Positions 1 to 6,241 of a stretch of 6,315 nt of DNA are shown one piece after another. Each line of letters opens with the position of its first letter. The stretch's first letter is position 1. The position numbers were made by a program, and so were the translations under genes. Source of the DNA: Ktedonobacter sp. 13_1_20CM_4_53_11 (GTDB lineage Bacteria; Chloroflexota; Ktedonobacteria; Ktedonobacterales; Ktedonobacteraceae); assembly GCA_001919995.1 (NCBI GenBank), contig MNIY01000009.1, positions 1-6,315 on the forward strand, given 5' to 3'. The notes under the pieces are model-generated. The model saw only the letters and a program-made list of their open reading frames with translations. It did no database searches and was not told where the DNA came from.

Positions 1-1
1 G

Positions 2-325
2 AGCGATGTTGGGATTTGCCGGTTTCTCGGGCGCATTAGCATCAACCGTACCAGGAGCAGCATTAGCATTTGTAGTCTGTCTTGGAGTTGTAGGATCATG
101 GGTACCAGGTGTGGGAGCAGTGCTGGCATCATATGGCCCCTCTGGAGCGGCAGGATCAAACGTAGTGCCAGGGGCAGCATTGGGATTAGCTGTCCTTCCC
201 GCCGGGGCAGTAGGATCATGCATATCGGGAGCGGGAGCAACGTTAGGATTGTAAGATCCCTCTGTTGCGTTTGGGTCGTAATTTCCGCTTGTTCCCGCTG
301 TCGCTCTAGCCGGATTGTAACTACC
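2..325 (-). repeat. Degenerate coding repeats in the stress-protein tail (about 10-residue units, about 40-residue super-repeat)
   Basis: From residue about 175 the protein is built of roughly 9-12-residue units resembling 'xxYDPNAxxG': GSYNPARATAG, GNYDPNATEG, TANPNAAPG, TTFDPAAPEG and TVDANAPEK. A higher-order repeat is also visible. Residues 198-237 (bases 137-256) align with residues 238-275 (bases 23-136), both carrying HDPT, then N(P/A)NAAPGT, then APE. A third copy seems to begin at the window edge (PANPNIA). At DNA level the plus-strand motif taggatcatg recurs 120 bases apart (91-100 and 211-220). The copies are diverged rather than identical. Confidence 0.75.
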
Positions 326-847
326 AGCCGCGGCATTCGCACTGTGTGCGCCCGCGCGAGAAGTCGCATCATAGGCTCCATGCTGTTGCAAAATGGCCTT
401 CGCTTCTTGTTGGCGACCATCAGCTTGCACCGTGACGAGCGTGTTGCCTGCCTCAAACTCGCCTTGATAGTAGCGCGCTTCCTCTTCCGGTATTCCCATC
501 CCGGTGAGCGCGCCAATGATGCCACCCGCCGCCGCTCCTATGGCTGCTCCACCCAGCGCCCCCACCACTATGCCGCCCGCGATAGCTGGTCCTACACCAG
601 GAATCAAGAGAGCTACTACCGCGCCCAGTATGCCACCGAGCGCACCGCCACCGATAACTCCGCTGGTAATACTCGTACCTTCCCTGGCTATCGCCTCGTC
701 GATGGCTTTATCTGTATCTTCTCTTCGTCTCACAAACCCGATCTGCTTATCTGTAAACCCTGCGCGATGAAGTGCCTTTATTGCTCGCTCTGCTTGCTGG
801 CGAGCCGCAAAGACGCCGATAACAGTGGAGAATTCAGTCGTTGCCAT
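2..847 (-). CDS. General stress protein (YflT/17M-like) with glycine-rich core and repeat tail, truncated at the left edge
   Basis: The frame is open from ATG at 847-845 to the window edge, giving 282 codons with no stop, so the C-terminus is missing. Residues 1-42 (MATTEFSTVIGVFAARQQAE and on) form a ferredoxin-like half with the YflT pattern of 'VIGVF, AERAIKAL, AGF, IGFV'. Residues about 61-116 are a glycine/alanine-rich hydrophobic stretch containing IPGVGPAIAGG and ending GMGIPEEEARYYQGEF. A second half follows (NTLVTVQADGRQQEAKAILQ, to about residue 154). This order is typical of general stress protein 17M/YflT-domain proteins. From about 157 the chain is low-complexity and rich in Asn, Pro, Ala and Gly, and probably disordered. 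The start is supported by AAAGGAG seven bases upstream. Exact function is unknown. The glycine-rich core could insert in or associate with membrane, which is inference. The family call is fairly secure; the full length is not visible. Confidence 0.86.
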   Translation of the reverse strand, partial: MATTEFSTVIGVFAARQQAERAIKALHRAGFTDKQIGFVRRREDTDKAIDEAIAREGTSITSGVIGGGALGGILGAVVALLIPGVGPAIAGGIVVGALGGAAIGAAAGGIIGALTGMGIPEEEARYYQGEFEAGNTLVTVQADGRQQEAKAILQQHGAYDATSRAGAHSANAAAGSYNPARATAGTSGNYDPNATEGSYNPNVAPAPDMHDPTAPAGRTANPNAAPGTTFDPAAPEGPYDASTAPTPGTHDPTTPRQTTNANAAPGTVDANAPEKPANPNIA

Positions 848-854
848 GCGTTTT

Positions 855-861
855 CTCCTTT
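855..861 (-). promoter_or_regulatory. Ribosome binding site of the stress-protein gene
   Basis: On the minus strand AAAGGAG lies seven bases before the ATG at 847-845. This strong Shine-Dalgarno match fixes the start and supports the minus-strand reading over the long plus-strand frame that overlaps it. Confidence 0.75.
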
Positions 862-945
862 CAAAAGATTGATTGACGTAGTTTTACTGCCCAATGCATT
901 GCCTCTTACCCTACACGTTTTGAGAAAATAAAAGGATACATCTCG

Positions 946-954
946 CTTATAGCA
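946..954 (-). promoter_or_regulatory. Possible extended -10 promoter element for the stress-protein gene
   Basis: The minus strand reads TGCTATAAG, which fits an extended -10 (TGnTATAAT-like). No good -35 hexamer stands at the usual distance. Transcription from here would leave a leader of roughly 90 bases before the ATG at 847. An alternative sigma factor would be plausible for a stress gene, but no clear alternative-sigma motif was recognised. Confidence 0.3.
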
Positions 955-1004
955 CGCAATCTCCTTTTGAATGACCTGCAATTTTCATGAGGGTCAGGGT
1001 GCGC

Positions 1005-1033
1005 TGGTCAAAGACACACGAGTTTGGTATCAT
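1005..1033 (+). promoter_or_regulatory. Candidate sigma-70-type promoter for the glycosyltransferase gene
   Basis: TGGTCA at 1005-1010 (four of six matches to TTGACA) and TATCAT at 1028-1033 (five of six matches to TATAAT) are separated by exactly 17 bases. A transcript starting near 1040 would have a leader of about 165 bases before the ATG at 1207. This is a motif match only. Confidence 0.4.
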
Positions 1034-1194
1034 GGGAACAAACTCCTTGAAGGCCAGTAGGTGGACGTTTTTTTCTACTGTGCCTGCAAGTCAAGCTTTT
1101 GTCAAGAGGAGGTTCTCACACTCCGCTTGCTTGTTAGGAATGAGTTCCGACCCTCTCATCTGAAGACGCTGCACTGCTCGTGTCGTTTTTGTGT

Positions 1195-1200
1195 GGAGAA
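1195..1200 (+). promoter_or_regulatory. Ribosome binding site that decides the glycosyltransferase start
   Basis: GGAGAA lies upstream of ATG 1207, with eight bases between GGAG and the ATG. It falls inside the longer frame that opens with GTG at 1180, where no comparable site precedes the GTG. This favours 1207 as the start. Confidence 0.6.
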
Positions 1201-1206
1201 TGTATC

Positions 1207-2877
1207 ATGTTCGCTAAAGTGGTCAAGAATCGAAATACTTATCATATCTATGCTTTTTTGATCATCGCTTCCGCTACCTTATTTCGCATCGTGTTATCGC
1301 GCCTTGGCTGGCCTCCTACCGATAGCGACGAAGCAACCTACAATCTTATGGCTTTCCACATCTGGAAGAATGGTGAACATCCCATTTTTATGTACGGAGG
1401 GAACTACTTGGGAGCAATAGAGGCGTATATTGGTTCAGTTCTCTTTCGTCTTTTTGGACCATCGATGCTTGTGATGCGCATTGAAATGGCTGGATTGTTT
1501 GCGCTCTTCTTGCTTGGATTATATCTCCTCACCTATCGCCTCTACTCTCCCCGTTTCGCGCTCGTTACCATAGCTTTCCTCGCGCTCGGCACAGTATCAA
1601 TGCTCGTCCGCCAACTTAAGGCTACAGGAGGCAATGCTGAGATTAATGTCTTTGGTGTGTTTGTACTCCTTATCTCATTCATGCTGGCTTCTGGGAGGAT
1701 CGAAAAAGGATGGAAACGTGCTATTCTCTATTCCCTGTGGGGTATGTTCTCAGGATTGGCTCTCTGGAGCCATATCCTCATTGCACCGTATCTGCTCGTT
1801 GCCAGTATCCTGCTTGTGGTATTTTGCTGGAGAGAGATGTTGAAATGGGGTCTGTGGCTCCTTCTCATCGGATTCGTCGTGAGTGGTTTTCCACTCATCT
1901 ATTACAACCTCACGTCACCACCTGATGCAAATTCATGGGCAACATATTCACATTTGTCCACTATGGGCATCCCAGCCAACGATACTATCTGGCCTCATAT
2001 CATCAGAACAGCGCTTGTGAGTCTTCCACTCATGACTGGAGATCAATTTGCCCCCTTTATCACCTCATGGCCTTCGAAGGTGCCTCATGCCTTTCGCTAT
2101 GCAACCATGCAGTATAGTTGGAGCATCGGCTATTGCTTGTTGCTCTTGTGTTCAATAAGCCTCACAATAGCCGCACTCATAAGATCGCAGCATCAGGATC
2201 GCACTGGAAATGACACACGGGCTCAACATGTAGCTCGTCTCTTACTTGGATGTGCTGCTATCCTGACGATAGTTTTGTATGTAAAGGGCTCGGCAACAGT
2301 CGTCGATGCCTATAACAGTGCTCGTTACTTAAGCATTCTCTGGATCTCAGCGCCTGTTGTACTTTGGCCTTTGTGGCGTGGATTACGCTTCATTCGTTCG
2401 TTGCCACTGTGGTTCAATGTCTGCAAGATGTCATTCATTGCTGCTGTATGGGGAGTCGTCGGGGGAATATTGCTTCTCAGCACGATGTACATTATTCAGG
2501 AGATACCACAGGCGCAGGCCCGAGATCAACAGCTCACCCAACTCACTGCAACGCTTGAACGCCTCCATGTGACGCGTTTCTACTCAGAATATTGGACATG
2601 CAACAATGTCATCTTTGCCTCCCAGGAGCGGTTGATCTGTGGTGATAGCCAGGTGGAGAAAGGTACATTTACGCATGGCTTTGATCGATATGTGCAGTAT
2701 CAATGGATTCTCAAGGCATCTTCAAACCCTGCTTTTGTATTTCCAGAAAATGACAATTACCACATTCAGACATTAAAGAACCTCGTTGCACAACAACATA
2801 TCGAGTACCATCGGGTTGATGTGGCCGGATATGCGGTTTTTATACTGGCCCGACCATTGCAGAACACACGTTTATGA
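1207..2877 (+). CDS. Multi-pass membrane glycosyltransferase, GT39/ArnT-like (GT-C fold)
   Basis: The gene encodes a 556-residue integral membrane protein from ATG 1207; an in-frame GTG at 1180 would add nine residues. Members of this class use a lipid-phosphate-linked sugar and transfer it on the outer face of the membrane. A first membrane segment (about 12-30) is followed by an outside loop with an acidic motif, DSDEATYN (39-46), in the place where GT-C enzymes carry catalytic Asp/Glu. Then comes GGNYLGAIEAYIGSVLFRLF (64-83), typical of bacterial PMT_2/GT39-like proteins. About ten further hydrophobic segments reach residue 431. The last ~120 residues look soluble; RFYSEYW and IFASQERLIC there match a C-terminal domain I associate with such proteins in Chloroflexota. 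Substrate and donor cannot be read from sequence. The gene stands alone, converges on the kinase gene and is more AT-rich than it. The broad class is secure; the exact family is less so. Confidence 0.88.
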   Translation: MFAKVVKNRNTYHIYAFLIIASATLFRIVLSRLGWPPTDSDEATYNLMAFHIWKNGEHPIFMYGGNYLGAIEAYIGSVLFRLFGPSMLVMRIEMAGLFALFLLGLYLLTYRLYSPRFALVTIAFLALGTVSMLVRQLKATGGNAEINVFGVFVLLISFMLASGRIEKGWKRAILYSLWGMFSGLALWSHILIAPYLLVASILLVVFCWREMLKWGLWLLLIGFVVSGFPLIYYNLTSPPDANSWATYSHLSTMGIPANDTIWPHIIRTALVSLPLMTGDQFAPFITSWPSKVPHAFRYATMQYSWSIGYCLLLLCSISLTIAALIRSQHQDRTGNDTRAQHVARLLLGCAAILTIVLYVKGSATVVDAYNSARYLSILWISAPVVLWPLWRGLRFIRSLPLWFNVCKMSFIAAVWGVVGGILLLSTMYIIQEIPQAQARDQQLTQLTATLERLHVTRFYSEYWTCNNVIFASQERLICGDSQVEKGTFTHGFDRYVQYQWILKASSNPAFVFPENDNYHIQTLKNLVAQQHIEYHRVDVAGYAVFILARPLQNTRL

Positions 2878-2905
2878 GAGGCTCCTGTGCAGAAGCCTCT
2901 TTCTT
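2877..2905 (+). terminator. Probable intrinsic terminator of the glycosyltransferase gene
   Basis: AGAGGCT (2877-2883) pairs with AGCCTCT (2894-2900) around a 10-base loop and is followed by TTCTT. The 5' arm starts in the last base of the stop codon TGA (2875-2877). On the minus strand the hairpin is not followed by a T run, so it would act mainly on the plus-strand transcript. The T tract is short and interrupted, so efficiency is uncertain. Confidence 0.55.
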
Positions 2906-2959
2906 CCTGATGCGGTTTGTTCCTGATCTGGTTGCTGCTTTATGTTCCCTTGTGATTGT

Positions 2960-5308
2960 TTACCTCACTGCCCCCCGCAATCGTAACGCCTGCTTCTCGG
3001 CATCCTTTGCATCTCTGGAGCGGCGCATACTCTTGAGCGCCTCCGCTTTGCGTATCCAATTGTCGGGATCGTTGGGTGCGAGGCGAATCGCCTCTTCAGC
3101 GGCGTCCAGCGCTTCCTGGTTGCGCTTTAATCTCTTGAGGACCAGTGAGAGGTTGTGCCAGGCGGAAGCCATCTGGGGATTCAGCTTCACTGCGCGCTCG
3201 TATGCCGCCAGTGCCTGGGCATAATTGTTCAAATGGTAGAAGGTATTGCCCTGTCCGTTCCACGCCTGCGCGAAATTTGGATTGATTCTCAGTGCGTTTT
3301 CGTAGGCGTGCAGGGCCTCGGTATAGCGCTCGAGTTGCGCGTACACCCCCGCCTTGCCATTCCAGGCTGAGGCGAAACGCGGATCGAAACGCAGCGCCTG
3401 GTCATACGATTTAAGCGCCTCGACCCGCTGACCCATGTCGTTGAGCACATTGCCGCGCCTGTTCCAGGCCCTGGCATAATTAGGATCAGAACGCAGCGCC
3501 CTATCGAACATATCCAGCGCCAACTTCAGTTTTTGCTGGATATAGTAGACATTGCCCATTCCATAACAGGCCGGTGCGTAGTTCTTGTCCAGCTTCAAGG
3601 CCTCCTGGAAAGCTTGTAGCGCCTGTTTGTAGCGCCCTAGATCATAAAGGACAGATCCCTTCCCGTTCCAGGCCGAGACGAGCTGGGGATTGCAGTTAAT
3701 CGCCTGTTGATAGCAGTCAAGCGCCTCTTGTAGGCGGCCCATGTCGTGTAGCACACTGGCCTTGCCGCTCCATGAGGTCGCTATATTCTTATCATAGGTC
3801 AACGCCATATCAAAGGCGCTCAGAGCTTCTTGAGCGCGCTTTTGCTGCCTTAGCACCAGCCCTTTGTTATTCCAGGCCTGTGCCATATGTGGATCGAAAC
3901 GCAGTGCCATATCGAAGGCATCAAGCGCCTCTTTAGGTCGACCGAGCGCGTTGAGCACCGCCCCTTTGCCGTTCCAGGAGGAGGCATTGTTCGGCTCCAG
4001 CTTCAATGCCCGGTCGAATGCGGCGAGCGCGTCCTGGCTGCGTTGCAGCGTACTCAGCGCCGTACCTTTCCCATTCCAGGAAATAACCAGCGACGGGTCC
4101 AGCTGCAGCGCGCGATCAAACGAGTTCAGCGCCTCGGTGTGGCGCTGCAACAGCCCCTGTGTCAGCCCTCGTCCCTGCCAGCCAAGCGGGTTCGTGTTAT
4201 TGAGCTGGAGTGCCTGCGTGTAGACCTTCTCCGCCTCGTTCAACCGTTTCTGCGTATACAGCGTATGCGCCTCTTCCAGCAGCAGGTCCGCCCCGGAAGG
4301 TGTAGTATTGGTACTGGCGCCTCCATAGGAATAGCCTATGCGCGAAGCCGAAGTCATATACTGATTGCTCAGGCCTGGCTGAGCATGTAATGCCGCGTCA
4401 TCAGCGCGTAGCGCCTGCAATACCTCCTGTGCGCTGGCTGGTCGTCGTTCAGCGTCCATCTCCAGCATACGCTGGAGCAGTGCCTCTAGCGCATGAGGAA
4501 CAGCAGGGTTGGCCTGTGAGGCTGGCCGGAAGAAAAAAGGTCGCTCGCTGGGATCGTCGCCCGTCAACAAACAGTGTATCAATGCTCCCAGGCTGTAAAG
4601 GTCTGAGCGTGGAGTACTTTGGGCTTTGCCATATTGTTCGGGGGCGGCATACCCGGGTGAGCCAAGCGCAACCGTATCGTGAGATTGACCAGGTTTGAAT
4701 AGGCGTGCGATACCAAAGTCAATCAGGAAAATGTGACCGCTCTCGCTGATCATCACATTAGCCGGTTTGAGGTCGCGAAAGATGATCGGCGGCTGGTGAT
4801 TATGCAGGTAACTCAATACATCGCACAACTGCTCAGCCCAATCCAGCACCCGTTCAATTGGCAGCGGATCGTGTCCCCGCTTATCCAGGTACTCCTCCAA
4901 CGTTTCACCATCGATGAAATCCATCACCAGGTAGGAGCGATCATTTTCTGTAAAGTGATCGTGAATGCGCGGCAAATTGGGGTGTAATAGTTTCCCGAGC
5001 AGGCGCGCTTCGCGTTCAAATGCCGCCTCGGCCTCCTCCAGACCAGCAGCCGGCAGCCCCGCCTTGCTCATCTCTTTGATCGCTACAAGGCGGTCATCAA
5101 GTCGTGTATCGCTGGCTTTATAGACAGCGCCCATACCTCCCTGACCTATGCGGCTCAACAGTTGATAGCGGCCAATCAGTAATGTCTGTTCTGGCAGGTC
5201 GCCTGTGCCATGTGTGAAAGGTAGAGGTGAGGCGCAGTACTGGCAGAAATGCGCCGTGGGCGGATTTGCCGCTCCACACGTCTCACAAAATAGCTCCTCT
5301 GTAGTCAT
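2960..5308 (-). CDS. Zinc-ribbon Ser/Thr protein kinase with 13 C-terminal TPR repeats
   Basis: This 782-residue Hanks-type (PknB-like) kinase has no visible membrane segment, so it is probably cytosolic. N-terminal zinc ribbon: Cys8, Cys11, Cys22, Cys25. The kinase domain spans about 48-300. It has the glycine loop GQGGMG (55-60), VAIK with Lys78, the helix-C Glu near 100 (FEREARLL) and the catalytic loop FRDLKPANV with Asp179 and Asn184. It also has DFG at 197-199, GSPGYAAPEQYG in the activation/P+1 region, and SDLYSLG. All residues expected for activity are present, except that the HRD His is Phe. A linker of about 40 residues leads to 13 consecutive 34-residue TPR units (340-781), which probably bind protein partners or substrates. 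The start is ATG 5308; an in-frame TTG at 5314 would add two residues. The gene lies 22 bases after rsmA, with GGAAGAAG in the gap as a weak ribosome site, so translation may be coupled. Substrates are unknown. Confidence 0.96.
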   Translation of the reverse strand: MTTEELFCETCGAANPPTAHFCQYCASPLPFTHGTGDLPEQTLLIGRYQLLSRIGQGGMGAVYKASDTRLDDRLVAIKEMSKAGLPAAGLEEAEAAFEREARLLGKLLHPNLPRIHDHFTENDRSYLVMDFIDGETLEEYLDKRGHDPLPIERVLDWAEQLCDVLSYLHNHQPPIIFRDLKPANVMISESGHIFLIDFGIARLFKPGQSHDTVALGSPGYAAPEQYGKAQSTPRSDLYSLGALIHCLLTGDDPSERPFFFRPASQANPAVPHALEALLQRMLEMDAERRPASAQEVLQALRADDAALHAQPGLSNQYMTSASRIGYSYGGASTNTTPSGADLLLEEAHTLYTQKRLNEAEKVYTQALQLNNTNPLGWQGRGLTQGLLQRHTEALNSFDRALQLDPSLVISWNGKGTALSTLQRSQDALAAFDRALKLEPNNASSWNGKGAVLNALGRPKEALDAFDMALRFDPHMAQAWNNKGLVLRQQKRAQEALSAFDMALTYDKNIATSWSGKASVLHDMGRLQEALDCYQQAINCNPQLVSAWNGKGSVLYDLGRYKQALQAFQEALKLDKNYAPACYGMGNVYYIQQKLKLALDMFDRALRSDPNYARAWNRRGNVLNDMGQRVEALKSYDQALRFDPRFASAWNGKAGVYAQLERYTEALHAYENALRINPNFAQAWNGQGNTFYHLNNYAQALAAYERAVKLNPQMASAWHNLSLVLKRLKRNQEALDAAEEAIRLAPNDPDNWIRKAEALKSMRRSRDAKDAEKQALRLRGAVR
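2966..4291 (-). repeat. Tandem 102-bp coding repeat: 13 gapless TPR units
   Basis: The array has 13 units of exactly 34 codons with no insertions between them. The consensus is about 'A.AWNGKG.VL..LGR..EAL.AFD.AL.LDP..'. The AWNGKG-type block recurs at the same phase, so plus-strand ttccaggc-like strings recur near 3355, 3457, 3661, 3866, 3968 and 4070. The first unit (LLLEEAHTLYTQKRLNEAEK) and the last (WIRKAEALKSMRRSRDAK) are the most diverged, as expected for array caps. Units differ enough at DNA level that recent duplication is not obvious. Confidence 0.93.
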
Positions 5309-5330
5309 AAACAATTTCTACTTCTTCCGG

Positions 5331-6209
5331 TCAAACTGTTGGCATGTTTTTCCATAACCGCAGCCACTCTTCAATGCTTAACGTTTCAGCGCGACGGCTG
5401 GTATCAATATTTGCAGCGGTGAGCCACGCCCTTATATCTTCATTTTTGCGGTGAAGCCCGTGAGTAAGTGAATTATGCAATTGTTTGCGCCGTTCTGAGA
5501 AACCAGCCTGCACGACACGAAAGAAACTATCTCGTTCATTGGCCGTCAACGGCGCCTCGGATTTGATCTCGACGCGTAGAATTGCCGAGTTCACTTTAGG
5601 CGCTGGATAAAACGCGCTCGCGGGAACACGCGCGATAATGTGCGGTCGACCATAAAATTGAATGCTCACCGCCAGTAAACTCAGGTCCCCCGGTTCTGCA
5701 ACGATACGCTCAGCCACCTCCTCCTGTACCATCACCACAAGTAGACGCGGCGGATTGGCGCTTTCCAGGAAATGGCGAAACGTGGGAGCAGTAATATAAT
5801 ATGGCAGATTCGCCACCAGTTTATACGGCACCTCGCCAAAGACTTCTACCGGGTCGACAAAGAGCAGGTTTCGCGCCAGCAACTCGACATTCTTATAAGT
5901 ACGTGTCGTTTCCGCCAGCAAAGCCAGCATATCCCGTTCTAATTCGACCGCCACCACGCGCCTGGCATTTTTCGCCAACTCTCGTGTCAGAACACCGGTT
6001 CCCGCGCCCACTTCCAATATCTCGTCTGTCGCACTGATCTCCGCCGCCTCGACTATTTTCGCCAGCACCGAACGATCAATCAAGAAATTCTGCCCAAAAG
6101 ACTTGTTAGGGCGCATACCATGTGCGTACAGGACATTGCGTAGCTCGCGTACGCTGGTCAGGTCTATCTCATCAAACACCCCTGGGGTGCTCTCAAATCT
6201 ATCAGTCAC
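5331..6209 (-). CDS. rsmA: 16S rRNA (adenine1518-N6/adenine1519-N6)-dimethyltransferase RsmA (KsgA)
   Basis: RsmA uses S-adenosylmethionine to dimethylate two adjacent adenines in the 3'-end hairpin of 16S rRNA during late 30S assembly. With GTG 6209 as start it has 292 residues, a normal length. Motifs seen: KSFGQNFLID (36-45); SAM motif I LEVGAGTGVLT (65-75); acidic VELERD (88-93); motif IV NLPYYI (134-139); FYPAPKVNSAILR (200-212); GFSERRKQLHNSL (236-248); and a C-terminal helical part ending LSIEEWLRLWK. The Asp usually found after the fourth strand (the family's D-x-L/M) is Asn114 here, in ARNLLF. The start is uncertain. GTG at 6260, 6215, 6209 and 6179 are all in frame and no ATG occurs before codon 32. 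I chose 6209 for its length, for the AAGAGTG just upstream and because a candidate promoter overlaps the longer reading. The gene probably leads an operon with the kinase gene 22 bases downstream. Confidence 0.96.
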   Translation of the reverse strand: MTDRFESTPGVFDEIDLTSVRELRNVLYAHGMRPNKSFGQNFLIDRSVLAKIVEAAEISATDEILEVGAGTGVLTRELAKNARRVVAVELERDMLALLAETTRTYKNVELLARNLLFVDPVEVFGEVPYKLVANLPYYITAPTFRHFLESANPPRLLVVMVQEEVAERIVAEPGDLSLLAVSIQFYGRPHIIARVPASAFYPAPKVNSAILRVEIKSEAPLTANERDSFFRVVQAGFSERRKQLHNSLTHGLHRKNEDIRAWLTAANIDTSRRAETLSIEEWLRLWKNMPTV

Positions 6210-6241
6210 AATCACTCTTACCCAACACCCTGTAATTTTTA

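Larger units (their letters stand above)
848..1206. other. Divergent intergenic region between the stress-protein and glycosyltransferase genes
   Basis: This 359-base stretch separates two divergently transcribed genes. No convincing gene was found in it. Short frames at 778-981 (minus) and 1061-1261 (plus) overlap the real genes and resemble no family I recognise. It contains candidate promoter elements for both directions, three GGTCA half-sites (one inverted) around 972-1010, and a direct repeat of GTCAAG at 1090-1095 and 1101-1106. No terminator-like hairpin or RNA gene was seen. Confidence 0.6.

Noticed and set aside
6..254. Plus-strand Gly/Ala/Val-rich frame of 82 codons at the left edge
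   Set aside because: Its apparent repeats are the antisense image of the Pro/Asn/Ala repeat tail encoded on the minus strand.
2..256. Possible CRISPR-like or non-coding repeat array at the left edge
   Set aside because: The repeats are imperfect, have no unique spacers between identical units and keep the minus-strand reading frame open, so they are coding repeats.
98..931. Plus-strand open frame of 277 codons covering the left part of the window
   Set aside because: It lies opposite the minus-strand stress-protein gene, which has recognisable family motifs and a strong ribosome site. The plus-strand product is Arg/Ser/Cys-rich with no recognisable domain, as expected for an antisense shadow.
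778..981. Minus-strand 67-codon frame upstream of and overlapping the stress-protein gene
   Set aside because: It overlaps the stress-protein start in another frame, has no good ribosome site and no recognisable sequence features.
1061..1261. Cys-rich 66-codon plus-strand frame starting with GTG
   Set aside because: It contains pairs of Cys that could suggest a small metal-binding protein, but the spacing fits no known ribbon, no ribosome site precedes the GTG, and it runs into the glycosyltransferase gene in another frame.
2877..2905. Same hairpin read as a terminator for the kinase gene (minus strand)
   Set aside because: On the minus strand the stem is followed by CATAAACG rather than a T run, so it does not look like an intrinsic terminator in that direction.
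3887..4390. Plus-strand 167-codon frame and other plus-strand frames opposite the TPR region
   Set aside because: The regular 102-bp repeats keep antisense frames open. The minus-strand TPR protein explains the region fully.
4390..4987. Plus-strand frames of 102 and 84 codons opposite the kinase domain
   Set aside because: They are antisense to conserved kinase motifs (APE, DFG, catalytic loop) and have no recognisable domain.
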